A stretch of 64,000 nucleotides of DNA from an uncultured Vampirovibrio sp. (GCA_910579975.1 CAJTWU010000003.1:41687-105686), one strand, 5' to 3'; positions 33,287 through 43,167 are shown, counted from the stretch's first letter. Notes: generated by a model from the sequence alone, not told the origin. Numbers and translations are program-made.

Positions 33287-33556
33287 ATGATTAGAAACAT
33301 TAATTCACAATTTAATTATCCGCAAACATCTTTAAACAAGAAGATGCCAACCCAAGCAAAAACACAAGTAAATAATGTCGGAAATGAACCCATTCGTGAT
33401 AACGAAGCAGATGCAAGTTTCGGTCGCTACATTGATAAACACACTAAATTATCAGGCGGCCTAGAAAGAATACAACTAAATCCTAACTGTGAAGGACAAT
33501 GCGCAGGTATAGTCATCGTAGCCTTTTTTGACTGGGCATTTCATGGATTTGATTAA
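33287..33556 (+). CDS. Small protein downstream of the candidate inverton
   Basis: 89 residues from ATG 33287 with AAAGGA upstream. The start MIRNINSQFNYPQTSLNKK resembles the N-terminus of the 18823 protein (IN-x-x-FN). Middle part ASFGRYIDKHTKLSGGLE; the C-terminus is hydrophobic with two Cys (CEGQCAGIVIVAFFDWAFHG). No Sec signal, no known family. If the upstream segment were flipped, the sigma-28-like promoter would sit ~75 bases before it. Confidence 0.65.
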   Translation: MIRNINSQFNYPQTSLNKKMPTQAKTQVNNVGNEPIRDNEADASFGRYIDKHTKLSGGLERIQLNPNCEGQCAGIVIVAFFDWAFHGFD

Positions 33557-33598
33557 AAAACATACAAAAATTAACAAGTCAAATTAAAGGAGATTACT

Positions 33599-33928
33599 AT
33601 GTTATCAAATGAAGATTTTAAACTATATCAGGAAATATTTGCAAATCATACAAAACAACAGAATAACAATCCTGAAATCGAAAATTATATAAAGAAACAA
33701 CTTGAATTTTTCTTATATTCTGAATTAAAAAAATACATTCAAGAAATCAATTACTCATGCTCTATTGAGCTTAGTGAAGGAACAACAGCCAAAGTTTCAA
33801 CAGCAAATGGAATAATTAATATTGTAGTAAAGAAACAAAACGGCGAAGTTTTCAATGGAGTTTGGAGCAATTTACCATATAATAAAATTCTTGAAATGGC
33901 ACCAATGATAGTTAACAATCAAAAATAG
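33599..33928 (+). CDS. Small acidic protein, partner of the preceding gene
   Basis: 109 residues, unrecognised. AAAGGAG precedes ATG 33599. Helical N-terminal half (DFKLYQEIFANHTKQQ, LEFFLYSELKKYIQEI), beta-type C-terminal half (GIINIVVKKQNGEVFNGVW). It follows the small gene by 42 bases, like the arrangement at 18823-19890, which suggests a chaperone or immunity partner. Inference only. Confidence 0.65.
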   Translation: MLSNEDFKLYQEIFANHTKQQNNNPEIENYIKKQLEFFLYSELKKYIQEINYSCSIELSEGTTAKVSTANGIINIVVKKQNGEVFNGVWSNLPYNKILEMAPMIVNNQK

Positions 33929-33955
33929 CTCTTATAAGAGAGCTAAGCCCCCTAA

Positions 33956-34005
33956 CAAAACTTTCGGCATTACCTGTAGAATAAACGGTAATGCCGAAAG
34001 TTTTG
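33956..34005. terminator. Bidirectional hairpin with a 19-bp perfect stem
   Basis: CAAAACTTTCGGCATTACC (33956-33974) pairs with its exact complement at 33987-34005 across a 12-base loop, between two convergent genes. Confidence 0.85.
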
Positions 34006-34021
34006 ACTAAAAGCTAAAAAA

Positions 34022-36505
34022 TTAAGCTCTTACAAGCGCTCTATTAAACTGTTGTTTATAATAATCCATATTGATATTCAAATCTTCACCAATCTGGAAG
34101 AGCATTGTAACCAGCTCTCTATCAGCAGCACACGACATACTCTGAATTAACTCTTCAATATTTGCAATAACCTTAGTGAAGAAATAATTTTGAGCTTCGG
34201 CTATATCAATTTTTAGTTCAAGTTTTCCAATGCAATCCAGTATTTCCAGTGTTGCATCAACCTGCTGAATATCAAGAGCATAAGCTAATCTGCTGATATT
34301 TTGTGCAATCTTTTTGCTGAAAATTTTAGCAGTCGGAGCCTTATCTATATCAATACCAATACGTTTTGCTTCAAACAGAATATCAGATGCTTGCTGTAAG
34401 ATATCTGAATTAAAGAACCCTTTGCCTGCAAACAATTCATTAAACTGTTTTGTTAAAACATACTGAGCTGAAATCTTAAACTCGCGAGGTATTTCCAAAC
34501 CAAGAGTCTGCATTTGATAAATTGAACCTTTGCCTTCGTTGTACATAGACTCATATGTATTAGCAAAGTTCTGCAATTTACCCTTAAGCATAGTTTCAAG
34601 TATCTTACGTCTTTCTTCAATAAATATATCTTTAAGCGTAAAGTATTCTGTTCCAAAATAATTATCAATTGTTCTGATTATCTCTGTTAAAGGTGATACA
34701 AGATAAGTTCTTATAAGCTCTTTTCTAGTCTCCATAAAGTTATCAGAATATTCTTTAATAGCACAATGGAAATCTCCGCCGGAGAATTGAAGCAGAGCAA
34801 ATACCATATTTGATTTTTCCAAAGTTACTTTAGAAGTTACTTCAATGTGTCCGATAACTAACTGGGAGTTTCCCTTAACAACTCTTTTATAAGACTGTTT
34901 TTTTATTTTGTAGCAGTAAACACTTTCTTCATCTTCAATTTCTGTATATAAAGATGAAATAGCCCATAAACTTACAATCTGTTTAGATGTTACTACAGAT
35001 GGTTTAACGAAACGCTCATAAACATCTTTTCCTGTGCCAAATTCTGGTAAATTACTTTTTGCTTCAGCCAAGATTTCCAAAAATTTCTGTTCGTAATCTT
35101 TTTTAACAAAGTTTTTAGCAAGCTGCATAACTCTAGCCGCGTATTTCATAATCTGAACGGTTTCAATACCGGAAATTTCGGAGAAAAACCAACCGCAGCT
35201 TGTATACATTAGCATAGCTTGCCTTTGAATTTCTAAAAGTTCCATTGCACAAACTTTTTGATTATCATCTAAGCCTTCAACTAAATGCTCATCTTGAAAA
35301 GTTTTTACATTGGAGTCACTTCTATCAAGAATTACCGAAATATAGCCATTTCTTGCCTCTTCTGGATTTAAGAAATACTTCTTTCCAAATTTTTTATACA
35401 AAGCACACATTTCATCTCTAAGATAATCAAGTGCTTCTCTTAAAGGCTTTCTCCATTTCTGGTTCCAGCCCGGATGTCCTCCTGTAGAGCAGCCGCAATC
35501 ATCACTCCATCTTCCAACACCGTGGAAACAGCTCCATGATGAAACAGGTTTTATATCAACCTCCCAATTACTTCTATATTTCTCCAAATATTCTGCATAG
35601 TTAGTAATAATAAAACCGGCATCTTTGACTTTTAGTTTCAAAGCGTAAGCTAAAGCCATATCACCAAATTTAGTATGATGACCGTAACTTTCGCCATCAG
35701 TCGCAATATGAACTAATTGAGGGTAATTCCTTTGAGCAGAAATACCATCTTTCAATCTGTTTACAAATTTATTACCATCTTTAAGCAGTTCTTCAAACGC
35801 AACAGCACGAGAAATTGCACCGTCATAGAAGAACAAATCAATATACTTTCCAGGTGCAGATTTAATATAATATCTATAAGAGCGGGCAGGATCGATATTA
35901 CCCCAGCTTACATCTTGCCAGTTTTCTTCTCCTTCTTTTCTGATACCATATGCTTGGAACGGAGAAAGAACAGTAAACTTAATACCATTTTCTACAAGAA
36001 CACGAAGAGTATCATCATCTACTGCAGTTTCTGCAAGCCATATACCTTCTGGCTCTCTACCAAAACGGTATTCAAAATCTTTGATACCCCATTTTACTTG
36101 TGTTTGTTTATCTCTTTCATTAGCTAAAGGCATAATCATGTGATTATAAACTTGAGCCATTGCGTTTCCATGCCCGCCATGCATTTTTCTGCTTGCAATA
36201 TCTGCTTTAATAATACGTTCATAAGCCATTGGAGCAAATTCTTCCATCCAGCTTAATAAAGTCGGACCAAAGTTATAGCTCATATACTCATAGTTATTAA
36301 CCATATCCAATATCTGGTTTTTAGAATCGACTATTTTGGATATTGAATTTGGATTATAACATTCACTATTAATTCTTTCATTCCAATCATGGAAAGGCAG
36401 CGCGCTATCTTGCTGCTCTATAGCTTCCAGCCATGGATTTTCTCTTGGTGGTTGATAAAAATGACCATGGACAGTTAAAAACACTTTATTTTCAGTTGTT
36501 TCCAT
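34022..36505 (-). CDS. Glycoside hydrolase family 57 protein (DUF3536 type)
   Basis: 827 residues. N-terminal GH57 barrel: VFLTVHGHFYQPPRENPWLE at the start, YNFGPTLLSWMEEF, GIWLAETAVDDDTLRVL with the likely nucleophile Glu, HIATDGESYGHHTKFGDMAL. The C-terminal half matches the DUF3536-type extension (SSCFHGVGRWSDDCGC... then helical). The family acts on alpha-glucans or related alpha-linked sugars, probably in storage polysaccharide metabolism in the cytoplasm, as no signal peptide is present. Confidence 0.9.
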   Translation of the reverse strand: METTENKVFLTVHGHFYQPPRENPWLEAIEQQDSALPFHDWNERINSECYNPNSISKIVDSKNQILDMVNNYEYMSYNFGPTLLSWMEEFAPMAYERIIKADIASRKMHGGHGNAMAQVYNHMIMPLANERDKQTQVKWGIKDFEYRFGREPEGIWLAETAVDDDTLRVLVENGIKFTVLSPFQAYGIRKEGEENWQDVSWGNIDPARSYRYYIKSAPGKYIDLFFYDGAISRAVAFEELLKDGNKFVNRLKDGISAQRNYPQLVHIATDGESYGHHTKFGDMALAYALKLKVKDAGFIITNYAEYLEKYRSNWEVDIKPVSSWSCFHGVGRWSDDCGCSTGGHPGWNQKWRKPLREALDYLRDEMCALYKKFGKKYFLNPEEARNGYISVILDRSDSNVKTFQDEHLVEGLDDNQKVCAMELLEIQRQAMLMYTSCGWFFSEISGIETVQIMKYAARVMQLAKNFVKKDYEQKFLEILAEAKSNLPEFGTGKDVYERFVKPSVVTSKQIVSLWAISSLYTEIEDEESVYCYKIKKQSYKRVVKGNSQLVIGHIEVTSKVTLEKSNMVFALLQFSGGDFHCAIKEYSDNFMETRKELIRTYLVSPLTEIIRTIDNYFGTEYFTLKDIFIEERRKILETMLKGKLQNFANTYESMYNEGKGSIYQMQTLGLEIPREFKISAQYVLTKQFNELFAGKGFFNSDILQQASDILFEAKRIGIDIDKAPTAKIFSKKIAQNISRLAYALDIQQVDATLEILDCIGKLELKIDIAEAQNYFFTKVIANIEELIQSMSCAADRELVTMLFQIGEDLNINMDYYKQQFNRALVRA

Positions 36506-36509
36506 CTAA

Positions 36510-36989
36510 TTACTTAACTCCGTCTTTTTCAGGTGCCTTTTTCAATAAAACAAGTTTACTAACATCAACCCAGGCATCTCCTAATGCATCAGAAAAAACT
36601 TTACCTGTAATTGATATTTCATCATTAGTTTTTAAGTCAATAAATTTTTCAGCTTCTTCACGCTTTATAAACAATTTCATCTCTGATAATGGAACATCAT
36701 ACATTGTATCATCTCTTTTGACAAGAAAAGAAATATAATCATCAGAAGACTTGAATGCCGGTTTATAATCCAAACCTAAAGTTGAAAACTTGTCAAACTT
36801 GGCATTCATCACAACTGTTTGATTTAGATATGCTTTTGGATTATTCACAATCGCAAGCGGTGAAGCTGATTGACATTGTTCAACGGTAGCTGCAACAGGC
36901 GCAGCCTGTACTTGTTCTATATAAACATTACTGGTTGTAAGCGCTAAAGTACAAAATGCTAATAAAAATATATATCTTACTCTTTTCAT
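36510..36989 (-). CDS. Small secreted protein, probably OB-fold
   Basis: 159 residues from ATG 36989 (GAGGT seven bases upstream). Signal peptide (~1-28, RYIFLLAFCTLALTTSNVYI). Mature part of beta type with YLNQTVVMNAKFDKFSTLGL and DEISITGKVFSDALGDAWVD, suggesting a periplasmic OB-fold domain. No named family. Divergent from the sigma factor gene and 4 bases from the GH57 gene, which it precedes in the same operon. Confidence 0.75.
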   Translation of the reverse strand: MKRVRYIFLLAFCTLALTTSNVYIEQVQAAPVAATVEQCQSASPLAIVNNPKAYLNQTVVMNAKFDKFSTLGLDYKPAFKSSDDYISFLVKRDDTMYDVPLSEMKLFIKREEAEKFIDLKTNDEISITGKVFSDALGDAWVDVSKLVLLKKAPEKDGVK

Positions 36990-37035
36990 AATATAACCTC
37001 TTCTATATTTACCATTGTAACATGAATTTATCAAT

Positions 37036-37064
37036 TTGATAATCATTTAGGTTTCTGATATATT
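37036..37064 (+). promoter_or_regulatory. Promoter of the sigma factor gene, probably leaderless
   Basis: TTGATA (37036-37041), 17 bp, TATATT (37059-37064), seven bases, ATG 37072. No ribosome binding site is visible before the ATG. Confidence 0.55.
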
Positions 37065-37071
37065 ATAAAAT

Positions 37072-37710
37072 ATGAAAGACATTGAGACAATAAACAAGGA
37101 GAGGGAAGGTCGGATTAATCTTTCCCGATATAAAGATTTAATCGAAACTATATCCAAAGTTGAGTACAAAAAGTTCTCAAACCTTGGCTTGATTGACCTT
37201 TCTGAAGTTATAAATCTTGCTACATATACAGTCTATTACCTTGTTAACAACACCAAAAATGAAGAAGTTTATAATGAAGCATATATAGTTAAAGCTATTA
37301 AATGGGCAATAAGAAATGAAATGCGCCGTCGTTATAAATGGTACACAATGAAAAACAGTGACAATGTCGACCAAGAAAAAGTGAAAGATGCTGTTTATAA
37401 AACAATTCTTTCTATTGACGAAATGGCTGATGCCGAAAACCCTACATTAATCAAAGATAATGACAGAACTCCGGAGGAAAAAGCAGAGCTTCTTGAATTA
37501 AAAAACCGAATTAAAGAAGTTATGAAAAAACTCCCTCAACGAGAACAGGATTTGATTGAAGCTAAATATTTTTATGATAAAAAACTCAAAGAAATAGCAG
37601 AAGAATTTAATATTTCACAATCAAGAATATCAAGAATTATACAAAACGGCTTAGAAAAAATTAAAAAAGAACTATTGAAACAGGAAGATTTGAATGAAAA
37701 CAATATTTGA
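37072..37710 (+). CDS. Sigma-70 family factor, FliA/sigma-28-like
   Basis: 212 residues. The region-2 part reads KKFSNLGLIDLSEVINLATY...EAYIVKAIKWAIRNEMRRRY, like the FliA pattern of 'A..RIRGAI.DELR..DW'. Region 4: KLPQREQDLIEAKYFYDKKL followed by KEIAEEFNISQSRISRIIQN, the helix-turn-helix for the -35 box. A region-1.1 is absent, so this is an alternative sigma. FliA is the best fit given sigma-28 promoters (11358, 18722, 59341) and flagellar genes in this window, but WhiG/SigF-type factors cannot be excluded. Overlaps gcvPB by 17 bases. Confidence 0.75.
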   Translation: MKDIETINKEREGRINLSRYKDLIETISKVEYKKFSNLGLIDLSEVINLATYTVYYLVNNTKNEEVYNEAYIVKAIKWAIRNEMRRRYKWYTMKNSDNVDQEKVKDAVYKTILSIDEMADAENPTLIKDNDRTPEEKAELLELKNRIKEVMKKLPQREQDLIEAKYFYDKKLKEIAEEFNISQSRISRIIQNGLEKIKKELLKQEDLNENNI

Positions 37711-39115
37711 GAAAACATCAGGTGTTGAAGGTGTTAGTTTTGGGGAGTGTAAGTTAGGGGATTTTTTGCCAAAAGAACTATTGAGAAAAGAACCGATTGG
37801 GCTTCCTCAACTTAGTGAATTAGATGTTCTTAGACATTACAAAGAATTGTCTGATAGAAACTTTTGTATAGAAAAAGGATTTTATCCTTTAGGTTCTTGT
37901 ACAATGAAATATAACCCTAAAGTTAACGAACTTTTAGCTTCATTAGAAGGCTTTGCAAATCTTCATCCTATGCAGTCTGATGAAGACTCTCAAGGCGCAT
38001 TGGAATTAATGTACAATCTTCAAGAAAAACTCAAATATATAACAGGCATGGATGCTGTTTCTCTTCAACCGGCTGCGGGTGCTCATGGGGAACTAACAGG
38101 CATGATGGTTATTAAAAAGTATTTTGAAGTCAAAGGCGAAACCAATCGTACAAAAGTTATTATTCCTGACTCTGCTCATGGCACAAACCCGGCAAGTGCT
38201 AAGATGTGCGGATTTGAGATTGTAGAAGTTAAATCAAACGAAAAAGGTCAGGTTGATATTGAAGCACTAAAATCATTACTTGATGAAAATGTTGCAGCAA
38301 TTATGATGACCAACCCTAATACTCTGGGTATTTTTGAAGAAAAAGTTTTGGAAATCTCAAAATTAATGCACGATAACGGCTCACTTCTTTATTATGACGG
38401 AGCTAACTTTAACGCAATAATGGGTTGGACAAATCCTAAATTAATGGGATTTGATGTTGTACATTTGAACTTACATAAAACATTTGCAACCCCTCACGGA
38501 GGCGGAGGTCCCGGAGCGGGTCCTATCGGAGTTGTTGAACAACTAAAAGATTATTTACCGACACCTGTTATTGTAAAAGACGGGGATAAATATAAAAGAG
38601 AATATAATATTCCTCATTCAATAGGTAAAGTTAGAAGTTTTTACGGCAACTTTGGAGTTTTAGTAAGAGCTTATGCTTATATTTTGATGATGGGCTCAAA
38701 CTTAAAATTAGCAAGCGCTGACGCTGTTTTAAATGCTAATTATATTAAAGAAAAGCTAAAGGGTGCTTATGATTTACCTTATGATGAACCGTGCATGCAT
38801 GAGTTTGTTTTATCAGGTGAAAAACAACACCACCAAGGAGTTTCAACTCTTGGAATAGCAAAAAGATTAATGGACTCAAATTGCCATCCGCCAACGGTTT
38901 ATTTCCCGCTCATTGTGCATGAAGCAATTATGATTGAACCTACAGAAACAGAATCTAAGGTTGTTTTGGATGAATTTATTGAGACTATGTTAAAAATAGC
39001 ACGTGAGATTGAAGAAAATCCTGAAGAAGTTCTTAAATCACCACAAAAAACGCCTATTAAAAAGGTGGACGAAACTCTTGCTGCAAGACAGCCAAATTTG
39101 ACATATAAGGGATAA
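37694..39115 (+). CDS. gcvPB: Glycine dehydrogenase (decarboxylating) subunit 2
   Basis: 473 residues, the catalytic subunit 2 of the split glycine cleavage P-protein. Motifs: FCIEKGFYPLGSCTMKYNPK, MDAVSLQPAAGAHGELTGMM, SAHGTNPASAKMCGF, and the PLP lysine in HLNLHKTFATPHGGGGPGAG. The other subunits (PA, T, H) are not next to it here. Starts inside the sigma gene's last codons. Confidence 0.96.
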   Translation: MKTIFEKTSGVEGVSFGECKLGDFLPKELLRKEPIGLPQLSELDVLRHYKELSDRNFCIEKGFYPLGSCTMKYNPKVNELLASLEGFANLHPMQSDEDSQGALELMYNLQEKLKYITGMDAVSLQPAAGAHGELTGMMVIKKYFEVKGETNRTKVIIPDSAHGTNPASAKMCGFEIVEVKSNEKGQVDIEALKSLLDENVAAIMMTNPNTLGIFEEKVLEISKLMHDNGSLLYYDGANFNAIMGWTNPKLMGFDVVHLNLHKTFATPHGGGGPGAGPIGVVEQLKDYLPTPVIVKDGDKYKREYNIPHSIGKVRSFYGNFGVLVRAYAYILMMGSNLKLASADAVLNANYIKEKLKGAYDLPYDEPCMHEFVLSGEKQHHQGVSTLGIAKRLMDSNCHPPTVYFPLIVHEAIMIEPTETESKVVLDEFIETMLKIAREIEENPEEVLKSPQKTPIKKVDETLAARQPNLTYKG

Positions 39116-39119
39116 AATA

Positions 39120-40442
39120 ATGAAAAAAGTTTATATAGAAACACTCGGATGTCAGATGAACAAATCCGATGCTGAAAGAATGTTTGGTATGCTTGAACAT
39201 CTTGGCTATACTGAAACAACAGAACCAAAAGAAGCTGATATGCTTATTATTAATACTTGCTCAATCAGACAATTATCAGAAGATAAAGCATATAGCGCAA
39301 TCGGGGTTTGGGGAAAATGGAAGAAAACAAATCCTGATTTAAAAATAGTTTTTGCAGGCTGTGTTGCACAACAAGCGGGAAAAACTCTATTCCAGCGTGC
39401 ACCTTATGTGGATTTGGTTTTAGGTACTCAAAGATTATATGAACTTCCAAACCTTGTTAAAAGAATTGAAGCCGGTGAAAGAGTTGTTTCTGTTGAAGAA
39501 ACTCCTTATGAAGAATCCGATATTAAAATCAACCGCGTAAAAAGTATCAACGCCTGGGTACCCATTATGGAAGGCTGTAACAACTTCTGTACATATTGTA
39601 TCGTTCCTTATACCCGTGGTCGCGAACGTTCCAGAAAACCTGAATTAATTTTATCAGAAATCAAAAAAGCTCTTGCAGAAGGTTTTAAAGAAATTACTCT
39701 TTTAGGACAAAATGTTGACTCATACGGTAAAGACCTTGATGGTTGGAACCTTTCAAGATTACTAAGAGAAGTTAATGCGCTTGAAGGTAATTTCAGAATT
39801 AGATTTGTTACAAACTACCCGACTGATATTACAGAAGAGTTGATTGACACAGTTATTGAACTTGATAAGGTTTGTGAGTATTTCCATATTCCAATGCAAT
39901 CGGGAGATGATTACACACTTAAAAAAATGAACCGCAGATACGATTTTGCAACTTATAAAAAGATTTGCGATAACTTAAGAAACCGTATCTCGGATGTAAC
40001 AATAACAAGCGACTTTATTGCCGGTTTCCCGGGTGAAACAGAAGAACAATTCCAAAATACTCTTAATGCAATGACCGAGCTGGAATTAGACTACTCAAAT
40101 ACTGCAGCATACTCACCTCGTGAAAGAACCGTTGCAGCAAAATGGGTAGACAAATATATTGATGAAGATGTTAAAACAGAACGACTTGCACGTTTAAATG
40201 AACACAACAGAGAATGTTGTTTACATTCAAACAAAAAATATATTGGACGTGAAATGGAAGTTTTAATTGAAAAATTTGAAGGGGTAAATGAAGGAGCTCG
40301 CAAAGGTAAAAATGTTATTACAGGAAGAACCCGTAATAATAAAATCGTTCATATCCCTTATGACCAAGATATTACAGGCGAGTTTGTCAACGTAAAAATT
40401 ACAAATGCACGCACCTGGTATCTGGATGGAGAAATGGTTTAA
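39120..40442 (+). CDS. miaB: tRNA-2-methylthio-N6-dimethylallyladenosine synthase
   Basis: Radical-SAM methylthiotransferase acting on i6A37 of tRNA. 440 residues: N-terminal UPF0004 domain with YIETLGCQMNKSDAERM, the second and third Cys (INTCSIR, FAGCVAQQ), radical-SAM CNNFCTYCIVPYTRGRERSR, and a C-terminal TRAM domain. Five bases after gcvPB; its stop overlaps the aroC start. Confidence 0.96.
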   Translation: MKKVYIETLGCQMNKSDAERMFGMLEHLGYTETTEPKEADMLIINTCSIRQLSEDKAYSAIGVWGKWKKTNPDLKIVFAGCVAQQAGKTLFQRAPYVDLVLGTQRLYELPNLVKRIEAGERVVSVEETPYEESDIKINRVKSINAWVPIMEGCNNFCTYCIVPYTRGRERSRKPELILSEIKKALAEGFKEITLLGQNVDSYGKDLDGWNLSRLLREVNALEGNFRIRFVTNYPTDITEELIDTVIELDKVCEYFHIPMQSGDDYTLKKMNRRYDFATYKKICDNLRNRISDVTITSDFIAGFPGETEEQFQNTLNAMTELELDYSNTAAYSPRERTVAAKWVDKYIDEDVKTERLARLNEHNRECCLHSNKKYIGREMEVLIEKFEGVNEGARKGKNVITGRTRNNKIVHIPYDQDITGEFVNVKITNARTWYLDGEMV

Positions 40443-41614
40443 TGACAATGAAGCGTTTCAGATTTTTAACATCAGGAGAAAGCCACGGTAAATGCCTAAC
40501 AGCAATTATAGAAGGTGTCCCCGCAGGATTTCGTATCAAACCGGATATAATAAACAAAGACCTTGCAAGACGCCAAATAGGTTATGGCCGCGGCAACAGA
40601 ATGAAAATTGAAACAGATACCGTGGAAATCAAATCAGGAATACGTTTTGGAAAAACAACAGGCGCCCCTATTTGTCTTGAAATTAAAAACAAAGACTATG
40701 AAAATTGGCAAGAGGCAATGGATACAAATGCTTATGACTATCCAACAGAAGAAATGCTAAAAAAAATCGAAGAAAAGTCTTTCACAAAAGCACGTCCAGG
40801 ACACGCTGATTACGCGGGTTCTATTAAATACAATTTATCAGACCTTCGTGATGTACTTGAACGCTCAAGTGCAAGAAAAACAGCAATCGAAGTCGCTATT
40901 GGTTCAATTGCAAAACAAATTTTAAGAGAGTTTGGTATAATGAGTTTTGCTCATGTTATCCAAATAGGAGATGTTAAGCTTGATTTTTACCCTAAAACAT
41001 ACACACTTATTAAAGAAAAAGCAGAAAAATCAAATATAATGTGTGCTGATGATTTGACCGCCGATAGAATGCGTACCGCAATTGATAAAGCAGCAGAAGA
41101 AGGTGATACCTTAGGCGGTAAATTTGAAGTTATTTTTGGAAACCTTCCAATCGGACTGGGTTCTTACAATCACTGGGATAATATGCTTGATGGGCGTTTA
41201 GCGCAAGCTGTTATGAGTATTCCGGCTGTAAAAGCAGTTGAAATAGGAGCCGGCGTTGAAGCTGCACACCTAAAAGGCTCTCAAATGCACGACGAGATAT
41301 TTATTGACAAATCAAAAACCGTTTATAGACAAACCAATAATGCAGGCGGCATAGAAGGTGGTATGACAAACGGCGAAGCTGTTGTTATTAAAGGAACAAT
41401 GAAGCCAATTCCAACTATGCGCAAATCTCTTGCAACAATTGATTTAAAAAATATGACTCCGACAAATGCGCATTTTGAACGCTCCGACACTTGTGCCGTA
41501 CCGGCTTGTGCTGTAGTTGCTGAAGCACGTGTTGCTATAATCTTAGTTGATGAACTTCTTACCAAAATCGGTGGTGACAGTTTAGTAGAAATGAAGGCTC
41601 ATTATGGAGTCTAA
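40442..41614 (+). CDS. aroC: Chorismate synthase
   Basis: Last step of the shikimate pathway, FMN-dependent. 390 residues. Motifs: FLTSGESHGKCLTAIIEGVP, RRQIGYGRGNRMKIETD, RPGHADYAGSIKYN, DLRDVLERSSARKTA, GGIEGGMTNGE and RSDTCAVPA. The ATG at 40442 overlaps the miaB stop (TAATG). A second Met is two codons later. First of three consecutive aro genes. Confidence 0.97.
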   Translation: MTMKRFRFLTSGESHGKCLTAIIEGVPAGFRIKPDIINKDLARRQIGYGRGNRMKIETDTVEIKSGIRFGKTTGAPICLEIKNKDYENWQEAMDTNAYDYPTEEMLKKIEEKSFTKARPGHADYAGSIKYNLSDLRDVLERSSARKTAIEVAIGSIAKQILREFGIMSFAHVIQIGDVKLDFYPKTYTLIKEKAEKSNIMCADDLTADRMRTAIDKAAEEGDTLGGKFEVIFGNLPIGLGSYNHWDNMLDGRLAQAVMSIPAVKAVEIGAGVEAAHLKGSQMHDEIFIDKSKTVYRQTNNAGGIEGGMTNGEAVVIKGTMKPIPTMRKSLATIDLKNMTPTNAHFERSDTCAVPACAVVAEARVAIILVDELLTKIGGDSLVEMKAHYGV

Positions 41615-42128
41615 CATAGTACTTATAGGCATGCCTTCATGCGGTAAATCTACTATTGGTAAACTCTTAGCCGAAAAGCTTCCCAATTACACTCTTATTG
41701 ACAGCGACTCTGTTATCGAAAAAACTCAAGGGATGAAAATTGCTGAAATCTTTGAAAAATATTCAGAAGATTATTTTCGCAAACTTGAATATGACACAAT
41801 AAAACTTATATGTTCCGGTAAAAATAAAATTATTTCAGTTGGCGGCGGCTCCTTTGAAAATCCTGACTCAAGAGGTACACTCCTTAGATTTGGAAAGGTT
41901 ATTTATTTGAAATCTGACCTTGATGTATTATATTATAGAATATCAAGTGACACCTCACGTCCGCTTTTAAACAGCGAAAACCCGAGAAAAACACTGGAAA
42001 AACTCCTAAAAAAACGGGAAGAAAACTACAAAAAAGCTCATTTTACAATAGATACAACAGATAAAGACGAGAATGAGATTTTGAATTTAATCTTAGGAAG
42101 TATTGATGAAACAAGTTCTCAATGTTGA
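41604..42128 (+). CDS. aroK: Shikimate kinase
   Basis: Phosphorylates shikimate at C3. 174 residues. P-loop GMPSCGKSTIGK (~8-19), DSDSVIE (shikimate Asp), EDYFRKLEYD with FRxxE, ISVGGGSFENPDSR, and Arg in the lid (SRPLLNSE). Overlaps aroC by 11 bases and aroB by 23. Confidence 0.96.
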   Translation: MESNIVLIGMPSCGKSTIGKLLAEKLPNYTLIDSDSVIEKTQGMKIAEIFEKYSEDYFRKLEYDTIKLICSGKNKIISVGGGSFENPDSRGTLLRFGKVIYLKSDLDVLYYRISSDTSRPLLNSENPRKTLEKLLKKREENYKKAHFTIDTTDKDENEILNLILGSIDETSSQC

Positions 42129-43167
42129 GATAAAAAACTATAATATAACTATTACAGATGATGATTTCTCAAAAACAATGGAGGAATTAAATCTTCTCAC
42201 AGCTTCACAAAAGCGCCTTTTTATTGTATCAAATAAAGTTTTTAAGCTTTACTTTGACAAGCTTGGATTGAATAAAGAAGAAGTTCTTGTTCTCCCTGAT
42301 GGAGAGAAAAATAAAAACTTTAAAAACTATATAAAAATTCTTGAAACAGCAGCACAAAAAGGTTTAACCAGAGAAGATGCAATTATTGCTATTGGAGGCG
42401 GAGTAATCGGTGATATCGCTGGGTTTGCAGCTTCTACATATATGCGGGGAATAGATTATATTCAAATCCCGACGACACTCTTATCTATGGTGGACTCTTC
42501 TGTTGGTGGTAAAACAGCTATTGATATGAAGAATGCTAAAAATATTGTAGGAACATTCTATCAGCCAAAAGCAGTTTTAATTAATATTAATTTCTTAAAA
42601 ACACTTAACAAACGTCAATTTAAATCTGGTCTGGGTGAAATATTAAAATATGCTTTCATAGAAGAAAACTGTAATTACAAACAGCCGCTTTACTTGTTTG
42701 AATATTTAACTTTATGCTGTGAAAAACTTTTCTCTCAAGAGCCAATGACCATAATGAGAGTTATTGAATATTGCTTAAACCTTAAAATTGCAGTCGTCAA
42801 TGAAGACGAAAAAGAAAGCGGATTAAGAAAAATTCTCAATTTTGGACACACTTTAGGACACGCTCTTGAAGTAAGAGGTAAATACAGAATGTTCACTCAT
42901 GGAGAAGCCATTGTACAAGGAATGTTTTTTGTACTGAACTGGGCTAAAAAAGTTGAATTGATTTCATATTCCTACCATAGACTCGCAATTGAATTATTGA
43001 ACAAATACGGCTTCAAAGAACAAAAATTTAAGATTTCTGAACTTATTGAAATTATGAAAAAGGATAAGAAAGCAATATCAGATAAAATAGTATTTCTTAT
43101 TCCTTGTGATAAAAAGAAAGTAAAAGAAGTTAAATTCAGACCGGAAGAAATCTTAGAAATGTTTTAG
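42106..43167 (+). CDS. aroB: 3-dehydroquinate synthase
   Basis: Second shikimate-pathway enzyme, NAD- and metal-dependent. 353 residues from ATG 42106 (AGGAAG upstream). Motifs: VLPDGEKNKNFKN, AIGGGVIGDIAGFAASTYMRG, IPTTLLSMVDSSVGGKTAID, GEILKYAF, and metal ligands LNFGHTLGHALE and FTHGEAIVQGM. With aroC and aroK it forms a compact shikimate operon. Ends in a 4-base convergent overlap with the next gene. Confidence 0.97.
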   Translation: MKQVLNVEIKNYNITITDDDFSKTMEELNLLTASQKRLFIVSNKVFKLYFDKLGLNKEEVLVLPDGEKNKNFKNYIKILETAAQKGLTREDAIIAIGGGVIGDIAGFAASTYMRGIDYIQIPTTLLSMVDSSVGGKTAIDMKNAKNIVGTFYQPKAVLININFLKTLNKRQFKSGLGEILKYAFIEENCNYKQPLYLFEYLTLCCEKLFSQEPMTIMRVIEYCLNLKIAVVNEDEKESGLRKILNFGHTLGHALEVRGKYRMFTHGEAIVQGMFFVLNWAKKVELISYSYHRLAIELLNKYGFKEQKFKISELIEIMKKDKKAISDKIVFLIPCDKKKVKEVKFRPEEILEMF

